A stretch of 64,000 nucleotides of DNA, taken from CALREJ01 sp964533375. Its GTDB lineage: Bacteria; Patescibacteriota; Gracilibacteria; Peribacterales; Peribacteraceae. Of this stretch, positions 16,670 to 25,685 are shown in pieces. The DNA lies in the NCBI GenBank assembly GCA_964533375.1, contig CAZHLW010000001.1, forward strand, positions 124,001 to 188,000. Reading direction: 5' to 3'. The translations under genes were made by a program, and so were the position numbers. Under the pieces are notes generated by a model. That model ran no database searches, had not been told where the DNA came from, and was given only the letters and a program-made list of their open reading frames with translations. Within the stretch, counting starts at the first letter, position 1, and every line of letters starts with the position of its first letter.

Positions 16670-16888
16670 ATGGTGAGAAGGGCTTTTGCCGTTGTGGCGT
16701 TATTGGGGCTTGGGGTGATAGCCATTGCCACTGTTCTTTTCTTTACGGGTGATGAGCCCTCGGGGAAAGATCAGATGCTGCTGTATGCGGGAGTTGTCCC
16801 CCTGCTTATCGGTAGCTTTGGTTTCGTGATGCACTATGCGCTCGGAATCCTGTGGTCACCTCGTATTCGGGATTGGGACATTCAGTGA
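16670..16888 (+). CDS. Small two-helix membrane protein
   Basis: 72 residues with two hydrophobic helices (~4-26 and ~38-60) and a short charged tail. The start is fixed by CGGAGGA at 16656-16662. A TATACT box ~120 bp upstream (16542) implies a long leader. No family is recognised. It is followed by its own hairpins. Confidence 0.6.
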   Translation: MVRRAFAVVALLGLGVIAIATVLFFTGDEPSGKDQMLLYAGVVPLLIGSFGFVMHYALGILWSPRIRDWDIQ

Positions 16889-16907
16889 TCGGCTTGCAGT
16901 TGGCCGT

Positions 16908-16975
16908 CTTGTGTCCGAGGACACAAGAGAATATTGCAAAGAGAGCTACGCCGGTTTCGGTCGCAGCTCTTTTTT
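16908..16975 (+). terminator. Double hairpin ending in an intrinsic terminator
   Basis: A perfect 9 bp hairpin (CTTGTGTCC-GA-GGACACAAG, 16908-16927) is followed by a second stem (16938-16970) closing with AGCTCTTTTTT. Confidence 0.65.
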
Positions 16976-16993
16976 ATGCACGACATCGTCCTG

Positions 16994-17143
16994 TTAGACA
17001 ATCCCTGCAAACCGCAGCAGCAAGTAAATGGCGACAACGCCGATGATGATGTACCCGATGCGCTTTAGCTTTCCGTCCATGGGAATGTAGTTGAAGATCA
17101 CCGCGACAATCAGGAGAACGATAAATGGTGTGATGGCACCCAT
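16994..17143 (-). CDS. Thivi_2564-like small membrane protein
   Basis: A 49-residue protein read from ATG 17143 to TAA 16994: a helix (FIVLLIVAVIF), the motif NYIPMDGKLKRIGYIIIG, and a second helix ending LLLRFAGIV. The central YIPMD-x-K-x-KR followed by a second helix is the pattern of the Thivi_2564 family of tiny two-helix proteins. Function unknown. Confidence 0.65.
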   Translation of the reverse strand: MGAITPFIVLLIVAVIFNYIPMDGKLKRIGYIIIGVVAIYLLLRFAGIV

Positions 17144-17211
17144 AAGAAGAAGGGGGAAGGTTAAGGACTTCATACGATGAGACGTCCCAAAGTACTATTC
17201 CTTACGGGAAA

Positions 17212-18537
17212 TTATTTGTGCGTCACCTGATACGTCTTATCCATCGCTGTCCAGAACACGCGGTTATCAATACAGAGGGGATTGTTGCCGGCATCCTTAC
17301 AATCACCATTCTCGATGATGTTTCCGAACTTCACGAAGCCGCTGTTTGGCACATCTTCGTAGGGATTCGCTTTCACATTATCCACCGTCGCTTTGTGAAT
17401 CTGTTCTGAAGACCAGTCGGGGTGTGCCTGCACAATACCGTCGCGCTGGCGGTTGTAGGCTGCGGCGAGTCCGATGAACATCTGCTTCTGCGCTTCTTCC
17501 TGGAAAGAGGAGAGGGCATGATCAACGATTCCCACGACAGCAAACGCATCACCGGCAACGGTCTTGGCAATGTCCTCGACGCCTTCTTTCAGTTTGCTGG
17601 TTGCTTCGTCTTTGGCTTTACCAATGAGCGTATCGGTCACACGGGTGAGCCGGCCCTGCTGCAGGAAGTCGTTGTCCTTCTGCTGCTCTAACATCGCTGC
17701 ATAGACGGTCAGTGCATCTTCCGCTTTGGAGGCTTCCGTCGGTGCATCTTCACCAACCAATTTATCCTTTAGCCGATCGAAGAAACCTTTACTCAGAATC
17801 GAACTTGCAGACATGTTTTCGATTGCGTCTTTGGGATCGTAGCTATCAATGAAAATCTTCTTGAGCTCCTGCAGCTTATCGAACGTGGTTGTCACATCCT
17901 CGATCTTTTCCCCTGCGTTCTCCAGAAACTCCTTGTAGTTCTCGAGTCCCGCTTTGCGGTCCGGATCGCTCTCGTGCTCAATGTCCCAGTCGAGGAGCTG
18001 CATATAGCCGCTCTTCCCGGCATCGCCGATGGTCTGGAGATCTTCCTTCACCTTGTCGTTCTCAAAGGGATTTTCCGTTTCGCTGGGAGTTTCGGGTTTC
18101 ACATCACATGTATTTCCGGCTTTGTTCCACACGTAGCCTTCGCCGCAGCCCTTGCCGTTCTGGCCCCAGGCTGCGCGGCACTTGTTTTCATCTTCTGCAT
18201 TCTTACAGTCCTCCACTGTGTGATTTTTAAATGCGCCTTCCAGACATTCTTCTTTGGAGTAGCTCATGAATCCACCCTCGACCCCATCACACGCAGACGG
18301 GTCACCACTGTGCTCCGCAATCTGCAGGAAGCATTTGTCCTTCGGGGGATTACTCCCATTGAATCCTTCGCCTGCAATCTTTTGGCAGCCATCGGGATCG
18401 CTCTCCTGCACGGCGGCAGCCTGGAAGCAGTGGTCGCTGTCCGGGCCGACCTCACAGAAAATTTCCATCACATCACCCAGGCATCCGCTGAGAGGCAGAA
18501 CGAGAAGAGCCGTTATCATTACAGAGACTTTCTTCAT
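17212..18537 (-). CDS. Cys-rich lipoprotein of unknown function
   Basis: A 441-residue protein starting at the ATG at 18537 (MKKVSVMITALLVLPLSGC, lipobox LSGC). An N-terminal ~130-residue Cys-rich part has repeated C-x(7-15)-C units of the type DPDGCQKI, DPSACDG, KEECLEGA and VEDCKNA. This suggests three or four tandem disulfide repeats. A mostly helical C-terminal part follows. The start overlaps the stop of the upstream gene by 4 bp (ATGA), so the two are coupled. Confidence 0.7.
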   Translation of the reverse strand: MKKVSVMITALLVLPLSGCLGDVMEIFCEVGPDSDHCFQAAAVQESDPDGCQKIAGEGFNGSNPPKDKCFLQIAEHSGDPSACDGVEGGFMSYSKEECLEGAFKNHTVEDCKNAEDENKCRAAWGQNGKGCGEGYVWNKAGNTCDVKPETPSETENPFENDKVKEDLQTIGDAGKSGYMQLLDWDIEHESDPDRKAGLENYKEFLENAGEKIEDVTTTFDKLQELKKIFIDSYDPKDAIENMSASSILSKGFFDRLKDKLVGEDAPTEASKAEDALTVYAAMLEQQKDNDFLQQGRLTRVTDTLIGKAKDEATSKLKEGVEDIAKTVAGDAFAVVGIVDHALSSFQEEAQKQMFIGLAAAYNRQRDGIVQAHPDWSSEQIHKATVDNVKANPYEDVPNSGFVKFGNIIENGDCKDAGNNPLCIDNRVFWTAMDKTYQVTHK

Positions 18538-18974
18538 TTCTTGGCAGGGAAGAGGAGCGGGATGCTGAGGACGATAGTAAGCAGACAGGCAACCAGCGAT
18601 CCCCACAGCAGTTCACGTGCGGCAAAATCGATCACCGCTCTGGCGATAGGCGTGTAGCGCGGCTCACCCGTCACCTGCCAGCTGAAGACCAGCCACGGAG
18701 CAATGCTCAAAAGGACGACGACCGGGTGGAGAATTGCCACTTTCCGGAGCCTGACAATACGGCGGATGAGGTTCAGGATACCGGCAAGGATCAACGACAA
18801 AAGAGCGGCCACGGGCCCGATGCCCCAGGCGGCGATCATCGCTATTTTTTGGATTTCACTATTGCCGATGTCCTCTCCACTTGGTTGCAGTCCCGCGTAG
18901 GCACCCGCTGTCACTGCTGCAAAAACCAGACAAATCACCAGAGGGAACCAGGCGGATGCGAGGAAGCGGCGCAT
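18534..18974 (-). CDS. Four-helix membrane protein
   Basis: 146 residues with hydrophobic segments at ~8-28, ~45-68, ~82-100 and ~120-143. No recognised family. The ATGA overlap with the Cys-rich lipoprotein gene suggests that the products act together at the membrane. Confidence 0.6.
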   Translation of the reverse strand: MRRFLASAWFPLVICLVFAAVTAGAYAGLQPSGEDIGNSEIQKIAMIAAWGIGPVAALLSLILAGILNLIRRIVRLRKVAILHPVVVLLSIAPWLVFSWQVTGEPRYTPIARAVIDFAARELLWGSLVACLLTIVLSIPLLFPAKK

Positions 18975-19058
18975 GACAACTATGGTGCACCTGTCATTTC
19001 AAAAAAACAATGTCTCCTTTTTATTCTCATCCGGCCATCCTTCTCCTACACTTCCCGT

Positions 19059-20078
19059 ATGACCCGCCCATCCTTTCTCGTCTGTGTGTCTCTGCTGCTT
19101 CTTACAGCATGCGCTTCTGCCAACTCTGTATCGCAGCTATCACCATCATCCTCAGCATCTTCGCAATCATCATCTGAAGCGCCACTGGAGCAGATGCCTT
19201 CAAAATGGACGATCGATCATTTCGCACACATGCGTTTGAGCGGGACCGGGCTCACGCTTGAAAGCGTTGAATTCAGAAACAGCGTCTACACGCGCCACAG
19301 GATCAGTTACCTCAGTAACGGACTGCGCATTACCGGCATTCTGAATATTCCTGTCGGGGATGGTCCGTTTCCGCTGCTCATTTTCAATCACGGCTACATT
19401 GAGCCGTCAATTTACACGCAGGGCAGAGGACTCAAGCGCGAGCAGGACTACATGGCGAGGCAAGGCTTTGCTGTTCTCCATACCGATTACCGCGGACATG
19501 CGGGATCGGACAAGAGTCCTATGACTGCAGAAACCGAAATGTACGACGGCAATCTGGAATATGCGATGGATAGCATCAATGCCATCAACGCCGTACGTGC
19601 AGCAAACCTTTCAACTATCGATGCCTCCAAAGTCGGGATGCTCGGACATTCGATGGGCGGCGGAGTCACATTGGCCATCCTCACAGCGTATCCGGAACTT
19701 GTGAGTGCGGCAGTGCTCTACGCGCCGGTTCATGCCGATGTGTGGGAAAACTTTGTGCGCTGGAGGCGGGAGCGGCCGGAGGGGGACCGCACCATCGAGG
19801 TAATGAAAACGCGCGAGGAAAATCCTGCTGCCTGGGATGCACTATCACCACAGACCTATCTGGCTGACATTCAAACGCCCGTCATGCTCTTCCAGGGTGA
19901 CAAAGACAAAGATGTCCCTGCAGCGTGGTCCGATACGCTTGCCGAGAACCTGCGAGCTGCGGAAAGAAATGTCACCTATGTGCAGTACCCGAACGAGGGC
20001 CACGAGTTCGCGACGCAGTGGGGGGATTTCATGAAACAGTCGGCGGCGTTTTTTAAGACCAATCTGGCTTCGCGTTAG
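19059..20078 (+). CDS. Alpha/beta-hydrolase lipoprotein (prolyl-oligopeptidase-like)
   Basis: 339 residues. A lipoprotein signal (LLLLTACAS) and a Ser-rich linker precede an alpha/beta hydrolase domain. LLIFNHGY is the oxyanion strand, VGMLGHSMGGGV the nucleophile elbow (G-x-S-x-G), LFQGDKDKDVP the acid Asp and NEGHEF the catalytic His. The layout resembles dienelactone-hydrolase/S9 esterases and peptidases. The substrate is unknown. The TACACT box a few bases upstream supports the ATG at 19059. Its stop overlaps the convergent copCD stop by 4 bp. Confidence 0.82.
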   Translation: MTRPSFLVCVSLLLLTACASANSVSQLSPSSSASSQSSSEAPLEQMPSKWTIDHFAHMRLSGTGLTLESVEFRNSVYTRHRISYLSNGLRITGILNIPVGDGPFPLLIFNHGYIEPSIYTQGRGLKREQDYMARQGFAVLHTDYRGHAGSDKSPMTAETEMYDGNLEYAMDSINAINAVRAANLSTIDASKVGMLGHSMGGGVTLAILTAYPELVSAAVLYAPVHADVWENFVRWRRERPEGDRTIEVMKTREENPAAWDALSPQTYLADIQTPVMLFQGDKDKDVPAAWSDTLAENLRAAERNVTYVQYPNEGHEFATQWGDFMKQSAAFFKTNLASR

Positions 20079-21991
20079 ACAAGATACGTGGGCATGCTGT
20101 GGGAGTGGCTCCCGAGTAAAAACCCGATCATCGCCAGGATGCAGAGGTCTATCAGGATAATAAAGAGCAGTGACTGGCGTGAGGCAATGGGCAGCAGGAC
20201 TTCCAGTTTTTCGATGCGCCGGAAGAGTCTTTTTTGATGTTGTAATTCGACGACGGCGATTGCAATCAGAACCAGTGCTGTCAGGAATAAGACTGCCTCG
20301 AACATGCCAAATACATGATGTGCATTATCCCTGCTCGCTGCAACATCGTCCGGATACAGAAGCTCGAAGCGTGCGTTCACATCGAAAACCTGCGGTTCCT
20401 GTTCGGTGATGTCGATGGTCCACTCACCGGGAGGCGAGAGGGCGGCTTTCGGGAATGTGAAGACATCATCAGAAATCTTCAGTACCTCCGCAGCGACAGG
20501 CCCAATGTTTTTCTCGGGCAGATTCAGGAGGATGCTAAGCGTCTGATTCGCAGTGTCTCCGCCCCGCTCCGTTCGTCTGACCGTTACCAAGAATTGTGAG
20601 GCATCAGTAGGATGTTCGCGCAGGGTGACGACGGCGTTATTTGTCGTCATCGTCGTGGTATAGACATTGGGTCTTGGAAGCGGGGGCGTGGTAATAATCA
20701 GCATGCTCGAAAAAAGAAGGACAGCGAGGCCAGTGAGCGTTTCGCTCAGGAGCACTGCCGGGTGCATGACGGCCTCTTCTTTGTGCCCGTCTGTGGCTGT
20801 ACCCTCCGCCATCTGCAACAGCGCGCGGTGGGTGATGTGCTGCTGGTAGAGGCGGAGGGTGAGGAGGAGCAGGCCGAAACTTCCAAGTGCGATAGCATGC
20901 CCGCCCCAGTGCGTGGTGAAAAGATTCAGCGGATCTTTCAGGTGCAACCACACAATGTACATACCCGTCGTGCCGCCGATTGCGAGCGAGAGCATGAGGA
21001 GCTGTGAGAGTCTGAAGAGCGAGTGCACAGTGCGTGGAGCCGCCAGACAGAAGACGATGAGTCCGCCAATCCACAGGTCTTTGAAGAGAAGGTGCACGGC
21101 ATTGATGCCAATCGAGAACGTCGGCAGAAATTCCGAGGCCGCAGCGTGGCTGATGCGGGCGCGGAGGATCACGATGGCAATCATCAGAGCCCAGAGAATC
21201 CACTCGGTTTCGGTTATCTTCTTTGACCGGAGCATCGAAGGTAGTGCCCACAAAAGGAGTAGGCAGGCGGCAATGCCGAGAATCATTCTGTGCACGGTAA
21301 AGCGGCCCACAACGGTCAGCAGGAATGTCTGCAGTGCGGTTACTAGATCCGTTCCGCGGTCAGCTGCGAGGTTCATGCTATTGATGACAAGAAAGCCGAG
21401 GCAGCCTGCTATCAGCAAGATCATTGCTCCGACAATGAGTATCCTGAGACGCTTAAGATCGAGGTGAAGGTTAGGGTTGAGGGGGCGCCAGACGGTCACT
21501 ATCAACGACAAGAGGCCGATCACTACTGCGCTGCCGAGCAACTCCAGCCAGATCATGATGGCCAGTGGCCAGCCGGAGCGGTGTTGCACGGCCAGGTCTT
21601 CGCTGTTGATGACCGTTGCAGCCGTTTCCGTGCCGACCGAAAACAGGAAGCCGCCTTTGGTGAAGTGACCGTCGTCCTGGGACACGACCTGCCAGGAGAC
21701 GGTGTAGGTACCAGACGAACTGGCATTGATCGCCGTTTTGAAGAGGCGGGGATCGGTGGCATCTACAACGGACTTGCCATCATCAACCAGACTTCCGTCC
21801 GGGGCATACACGCGGATGCTGCTGGCTGTGGCATCAATGCGCTCGCTGAAACGGATCTGCACCATCGAGGGTATCACAGCATTGATAGACGACACTGCCG
21901 GATCAGTTGAGAGCGGTGATGCATGTGCACTTACTTGCTGCACGATGCAGAGCATCAGCAAACAGAGGCCGGTGCGGAACATGAAACGCAT
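20075..21991 (-). CDS. CopC-CopD fusion copper-resistance protein
   Basis: 638 residues from ATG 21991. A signal peptide ends VSA before HASPL, which gives the N-terminal His of the CopC copper site. CopC (~20-115) continues with VQIRFSERI and SQDDGHFTKGGFLFSV (Asp and His ligands). About eight membrane helices of CopD follow, then a ~110-residue extracytoplasmic YtkA-like segment (TLREHPTDASQFLVTV, SPPGEWTIDI) and two more helices. The protein binds periplasmic copper and may import it. Positions 21453-21485 carry a family A repeat in frame. The upstream gene ends 1 bp before this start. Confidence 0.85.
   Translation of the reverse strand: MRFMFRTGLCLLMLCIVQQVSAHASPLSTDPAVSSINAVIPSMVQIRFSERIDATASSIRVYAPDGSLVDDGKSVVDATDPRLFKTAINASSSGTYTVSWQVVSQDDGHFTKGGFLFSVGTETAATVINSEDLAVQHRSGWPLAIMIWLELLGSAVVIGLLSLIVTVWRPLNPNLHLDLKRLRILIVGAMILLIAGCLGFLVINSMNLAADRGTDLVTALQTFLLTVVGRFTVHRMILGIAACLLLLWALPSMLRSKKITETEWILWALMIAIVILRARISHAAASEFLPTFSIGINAVHLLFKDLWIGGLIVFCLAAPRTVHSLFRLSQLLMLSLAIGGTTGMYIVWLHLKDPLNLFTTHWGGHAIALGSFGLLLLTLRLYQQHITHRALLQMAEGTATDGHKEEAVMHPAVLLSETLTGLAVLLFSSMLIITTPPLPRPNVYTTTMTTNNAVVTLREHPTDASQFLVTVRRTERGGDTANQTLSILLNLPEKNIGPVAAEVLKISDDVFTFPKAALSPPGEWTIDITEQEPQVFDVNARFELLYPDDVAASRDNAHHVFGMFEAVLFLTALVLIAIAVVELQHQKRLFRRIEKLEVLLPIASRQSLLFIILIDLCILAMIGFLLGSHSHSMPTYLV
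21453..21485. repeat. Family A repeat inside copCD
   Basis: TTAAGATCGAGGTGAAGG followed by TTAGGGTTGAGGGGG matches the intergenic family A arms. On the coding strand it specifies NPNLHLDLKRL, a loop between CopD helices. Confidence 0.5.
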
Positions 21992-21992
21992 G

Positions 21993-22673
21993 TTACTGCT
22001 TGCGAATAGCCTGGAGGGCCTGGGTACCAGTCGCCATACCAATGATGCCAAACACCATCCCCATGATGCCGAAGCTGAGGCTGCCATCGAAGTCATCAAC
22101 CTCGTCTGTCAGTTCTGCGGCAGACATGGTTTCTGAGGGGAAGGAGACATCGCTGCGGGAGCCGGGGCAACCAAACGCGCCGCTCTTTTGGGTCTGTGTG
22201 ACGCCGTTGGAAATCTGCTGGGCGGCGGTGTCTTCCGGAGCGGTCTCCGTTTCTGCAGGCTTGCAGGTGAAAGGCACATCGAAGGCAACACCGTTGATGG
22301 TTCCAAAGACACGGTATGTATAGCTGGTCTGCACCGTCGGGTAGAAGACGGCGTTGTAGGAACCGGCCTCACCCCAGAGCGGGCGGAGATCGAATGTCTT
22401 TTTCTGCTTACCGGCGCTCACTTCCACTTTCAGTGTGCTCTCGAGCCCGGTCACAGGCGTTCCTTCTGCGTCACCTGTTACGCCGGTCATGTCTGCCACC
22501 ATCATCTCCACGCCGCTTTTGTCATCCACACGCACTGGTTCATTCATCGATCCGATTACGATGGAATATGTTTTCTCGCCGATGGTAAATGTGCGGTGCT
22601 CGTGGGCGAAGGTTGTGAGTGGGAGGAGAGTGAGAGTCGCTGCTGTTGCAATGCTGAGGAGGGACGGACGCAT
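21993..22673 (-). CDS. Secreted, C-terminally anchored protein in the copper group
   Basis: 226 residues from ATG 22673. A signal peptide (TLLPLTTFAHEHRTF) exposes an N-terminal HEH after cleavage. A beta-sandwich domain (~25-150) has GSMNEPVRVDDKSGVEM, LKVEVSAGKQKKTFDLRPLWGEAGSYNAVF and YTYRVFGTINGVAFDVPF. One C-terminal helix follows. The same block occurs in uncharacterised archaeal and bacterial proteins starting with HEHR. A copper role is inferred from the AHEH start and from the copCD gene 1 bp downstream. Confidence 0.7.
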   Translation of the reverse strand: MRPSLLSIATAATLTLLPLTTFAHEHRTFTIGEKTYSIVIGSMNEPVRVDDKSGVEMMVADMTGVTGDAEGTPVTGLESTLKVEVSAGKQKKTFDLRPLWGEAGSYNAVFYPTVQTSYTYRVFGTINGVAFDVPFTCKPAETETAPEDTAAQQISNGVTQTQKSGAFGCPGSRSDVSFPSETMSAAELTDEVDDFDGSLSFGIMGMVFGIIGMATGTQALQAIRKQ

Positions 22674-22793
22674 TGTGGGTGAGGGGAAAGAATAGGGTGA
22701 GTGTACTCCTGAAATGCCAAAATTCCCCCGGATTTTTCTCTCTTTGGCTCTTAAAAAATGATAAAATGAGTTCCTAGTTTTTTCCCCATTTGT

Positions 22794-23288
22794 ATGAAGA
22801 AAATAACGTCTCTCTCGGTTGCAGCTCTGGTGCTTCTGAGTGCCTGCGCCCCTGCTGCCAATGTCGGCTTGTCGGATTCGTCCGCTCTGTCTTCCATGGA
22901 TCATTCCAGCATGGACCACTCCGATTCATCGCATGATATGAGCGCCGGTGCTCCCACTGCCGAAGAAGAGGCAGCCAGCTCCGCAGCAGCATCGGCAGCT
23001 GTGTCTGCAGGTGCCCGCGTCATTACCATGTCTGTCACAGACTTCGTGTTCTCGCCAAACACCATCACCGTGAACAAGGGTGAAAAGGTGGTCGTTCGTT
23101 TGACTGCAGTGAGCGGTACGCACGGCTTTGGATCGTCCGAACTCGGACTCAATGTCCGCATTGAACCGGGTGAAACCAAGGATATTGTTATCCCCACAGA
23201 CAAGGCAGGAATCTTCGCGTTCAAGTGCAGCGTTCCGTGCGGATCGGGACATCGCGATATGACAGGCACCATCATTGTCGAAGAGTAA
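22794..23288 (+). CDS. Cupredoxin lipoprotein with a CuA-type site
   Basis: 164 residues. A lipoprotein signal (LLSACAP), a Met/His-rich stretch (SMDHSSMDHSDSSHDM) and an Ala/Ser linker precede a cupredoxin domain (~75-164). The metal ligands are readable: His110, then CSVPCGSGHRDM with Cys145, Cys149, His153 and Met156. C-x3-C-x3-H-x2-M is the exact binuclear CuA motif of cytochrome oxidase subunit II and N2O reductase. No oxidase subunit lies nearby. It is probably a surface copper carrier or electron-transfer protein. It is divergent from the copper genes to its left. Confidence 0.85.
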   Translation: MKKITSLSVAALVLLSACAPAANVGLSDSSALSSMDHSSMDHSDSSHDMSAGAPTAEEEAASSAAASAAVSAGARVITMSVTDFVFSPNTITVNKGEKVVVRLTAVSGTHGFGSSELGLNVRIEPGETKDIVIPTDKAGIFAFKCSVPCGSGHRDMTGTIIVEE

Positions 23289-23301
23289 TCATCGCACCTA
23301 C

Positions 23302-23337
23302 AAAAAAACGGACGCCATCATCGACGTCCGTTTTTTA
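23302..23337. terminator. Bidirectional intrinsic terminator
   Basis: AAAAAACGGACG and CGTCCGTTTTTT form a stem flanked by A and T runs between the convergent cupredoxin and DoxX genes, so it works in both directions. Confidence 0.85.
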
Positions 23338-23344
23338 AAATCGC

Positions 23345-23725
23345 TTACAGTCCGAGCATCATTGCATCCACGCTGATGGTGCCTGCACCAAGAGTCAGGA
23401 GTGCCAGCAAGCCGCCAAGGAGTGCGAGGTCGAATTCCCATCCCATTTTGTTCATCGCCGTAAAAGGAACATGCCACTCCTGTGTTTTCTTGTAGATAGC
23501 ACCGACCATGATGATTCCCAGGCCCAGGCTCGCAAGCTGCGTCAGGAAACCAAAGAGGAGAGCCAGTCCGCCGAGCGTTTCACAAATGCCAATGAAGCCC
23601 ATGAAGGACTTGAGGTCTCCGAGCTTCTTGGAACCGTGGACAATGAAAACAATGGCGATTACCAGGCGCAGAGCCAGCACGCCCCAGTTGCCGTACGACA
23701 GGAAGAACATATCGAATGCTTGCAT
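23345..23725 (-). CDS. DoxX family membrane protein
   Basis: 126 residues from ATG 23725 (an upstream in-frame Met lies at 23749). Four helices carry the DoxX pattern: ALRLVIAIVFIVHGSKKL, GFIGICETLGGLALLFGFLTQLASLGL and the last pair ending LLTLGAG. Members are linked to quinone or thiosulphate redox and to membrane integrity. The role here is open. Confidence 0.82.
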   Translation of the reverse strand: MQAFDMFFLSYGNWGVLALRLVIAIVFIVHGSKKLGDLKSFMGFIGICETLGGLALLFGFLTQLASLGLGIIMVGAIYKKTQEWHVPFTAMNKMGWEFDLALLGGLLALLTLGAGTISVDAMMLGL

Positions 23726-23785
23726 AAAAAGGGAGGGAGGAAAGTACAACGACCAAGTCTATCATACCTTTTGCCCTGTCCTCAA

Positions 23786-25066
23786 TTACGGCAAGACAAC
23801 CGGCTTTTCCGGGCTCACAATCTTCACATCAATACTGCCGTCCGTCTGGATATCCACTTTGATGGGCAATCCTGCTGATGACGACACATGAATGTCCACA
23901 CCTGCGGATGATTCGTTTTGGATCGTCAGTGATGATGCGCTGCTCTTTTTGATGGACGAGCTGCCGGTGCCGGAAGCTTTCGAACTGGAGGATGTTGCGT
24001 TTTTGTTCATAAAGGATGTCATCTGCAATGCATTGATGGAGTGGTCCTGCGCGATGCTGATTTTTGCGTTGCCGCCATCAATCTTCAGGTGTGACACCGT
24101 GTCTGCATCCTGCTTCATGGCGCGGTCCTGCTTTTCCGCCTTTTTTCCAAACATGAGATCGACTGCCACAATGGTGCGGGACGAGACAGAGGATGATTCC
24201 ACACTGCTGGATGCGTCTGCCATCATCATAGCTGCCGGTGTGCTGCTGGCATCCATCACAATCTCTTCGCTGATTTTGGAGTCGAGGGCAATGGTCGCGT
24301 CCGCTGCCTGCTCCACATACTGGCGCATGGCAACCACAGCGTTGTTGTTTTTCAGGGCAATGATCTGCTTGCGCAATGCTGCCTCGGTTTTCTCGCCGAC
24401 CTTCTTTGCACGGTCGCGGTTACCGGCCTTTGCCATTACTTCGATTTTGCTGTGGGCGGCGGCAATATGCGTGTTGAACGCAACGGCCAGGCTTGCGCTT
24501 TTTTCTTCAGTCAGTCTGCCTTTCTCCGCCAGCTTGGTAGCTTCTTTCACACGGCGTTCCGCACGGATAGCTTCCCACTCGGCTTTCGCTTCCGCGTTCA
24601 CTGCGAGTGCTGCGTGGACGGTTTCATTCACATGGATTTTGACCGGATAGAGTGCATCACCCGGAAGAGCGTATTCCGCTGCGTAGGACAAACTTCCTGT
24701 GCCAAGGACCAACATCAGAACTGATGCGACAACAGGGCTGAAGCGAAGAGAGAACAACTCAAAAAAACCAGAGCGCTTTTCGTGCTGTCTGAGAGCTGCT
24801 GCCATATCCACCGGATGGTCTTTCATGAAGGCAAAGAGGGCTTTTCCGGCACGGTCGGATTCCCCAATAGTGAGGCGGATGGCTTGGGCTTTCTGTGCGA
24901 GGGCGGGATCGAAGTCGGTCATATGCTCAGTAGGACACGACTCTTTTGTGTCTCTTACAGGATTCTCTGCCATTTTCTGCGTTATTCGATTCAGGCACGC
25001 AGAACGCTCCGCTTCGCTTAAGCACATCTTTTTGGCCTTATCAAAAAATGCGTCTATCTCATCCAT
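23786..25066 (-). CDS. DUF5667-type membrane protein, putative anti-sigma partner
   Basis: 426 residues. A short cytoplasmic N-terminus (~110 residues) and one helix (~112-130, VVASVLMLVLGTGSLSYAAEY) precede the DUF5667 signature ALPGDALYPVKIHVNETVHAAL and a helical extracytoplasmic region with heptad character. The tail is Ser/Thr-rich. The start overlaps the sigma-factor stop by 8 bp. That context and the single helix suggest a membrane-bound anti-sigma or signal protein controlling the ECF factor; this is an inference. Confidence 0.7.
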   Translation of the reverse strand: MDEIDAFFDKAKKMCLSEAERSACLNRITQKMAENPVRDTKESCPTEHMTDFDPALAQKAQAIRLTIGESDRAGKALFAFMKDHPVDMAAALRQHEKRSGFFELFSLRFSPVVASVLMLVLGTGSLSYAAEYALPGDALYPVKIHVNETVHAALAVNAEAKAEWEAIRAERRVKEATKLAEKGRLTEEKSASLAVAFNTHIAAAHSKIEVMAKAGNRDRAKKVGEKTEAALRKQIIALKNNNAVVAMRQYVEQAADATIALDSKISEEIVMDASSTPAAMMMADASSSVESSSVSSRTIVAVDLMFGKKAEKQDRAMKQDADTVSHLKIDGGNAKISIAQDHSINALQMTSFMNKNATSSSSKASGTGSSSIKKSSASSLTIQNESSAGVDIHVSSSAGLPIKVDIQTDGSIDVKIVSPEKPVVLP

Positions 25067-25571
25067 GGGGGATTAAGGTACGCAAATGCTTCACGCCTCT
25101 GGTAATACGCACCGAGACGGTATTGGGGGATTCTTCCAGGATTTCGGCAATTTCCGCCGGAGACAGGCCCTGGATATACCGCATGCTCACAGCCGTTCTG
25201 TAGGGTTCCTCAATTTGCTTCAATACGTCCATTACCTGGTCTTCGGCAATCATATCGCGCTTCAGACGTTCGTCTTCGGACGGAGGATCGAACCCCTCTT
25301 CCTGCAGTGCATCCAGCGAGGCTTCGCTTTTCTTCCGCTTATAGTTAAAGCAAAGGTTACTGGCGACGCGGTAGAGAAAGGCGCGGACGTTGTCTAAATC
25401 GTGCCCCTCGGCAATATAGACCCAGGTTTTCATGAACGCCTCCTGCATGATTTCGAGCGCAATTTCGCGGTTAAACACAATAAAATGGCAATGACGAAAG
25501 ATTTCATCCTTGTACTCGTCAAAGGCTTTGGCGAAGTCTTCTTCTGCGTTGTGGGATGCCCGGATAATCAT
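25059..25571 (-). CDS. ECF-type RNA polymerase sigma factor
   Basis: 170 residues from ATG 25571. Region 2 (~10-80) has FRHCHFIVFNREIALEIMQEAFMKTW and AFLYRVASNLCFNYKRKK. Region 4 (~110-165) has EEPYRTAVSMRYIQGLSPAEIAEILE with the helix-turn-helix NTVSVRITRGVKHLR. It redirects RNA polymerase to a stress or envelope regulon. Translation is coupled to the DUF5667 gene. A GTG 33 bp upstream (25604) is an alternative start. Confidence 0.88.
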   Translation of the reverse strand: MIIRASHNAEEDFAKAFDEYKDEIFRHCHFIVFNREIALEIMQEAFMKTWVYIAEGHDLDNVRAFLYRVASNLCFNYKRKKSEASLDALQEEGFDPPSEDERLKRDMIAEDQVMDVLKQIEEPYRTAVSMRYIQGLSPAEIAEILEESPNTVSVRITRGVKHLRTLIPHG

Positions 25572-25669
25572 AATGAGGTGGAAGGCTGAGAAGGGATCAT
25601 ACACTATTTTTCAGACGATTTTTATGTGATTTTCCGGCTTTCTTCTGCGATTTTCCGCTTGTCCTATGG

Positions 25670-25675
25670 TATACT
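25670..25675 (+). promoter_or_regulatory. -10 box (TATACT) before the LytR gene
   Basis: TATACT lies 10 nt before ATG 25686, predicting a leader of about 4 nt or less. Confidence 0.5.
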
Positions 25676-25685
25676 GCCCGCTCTC

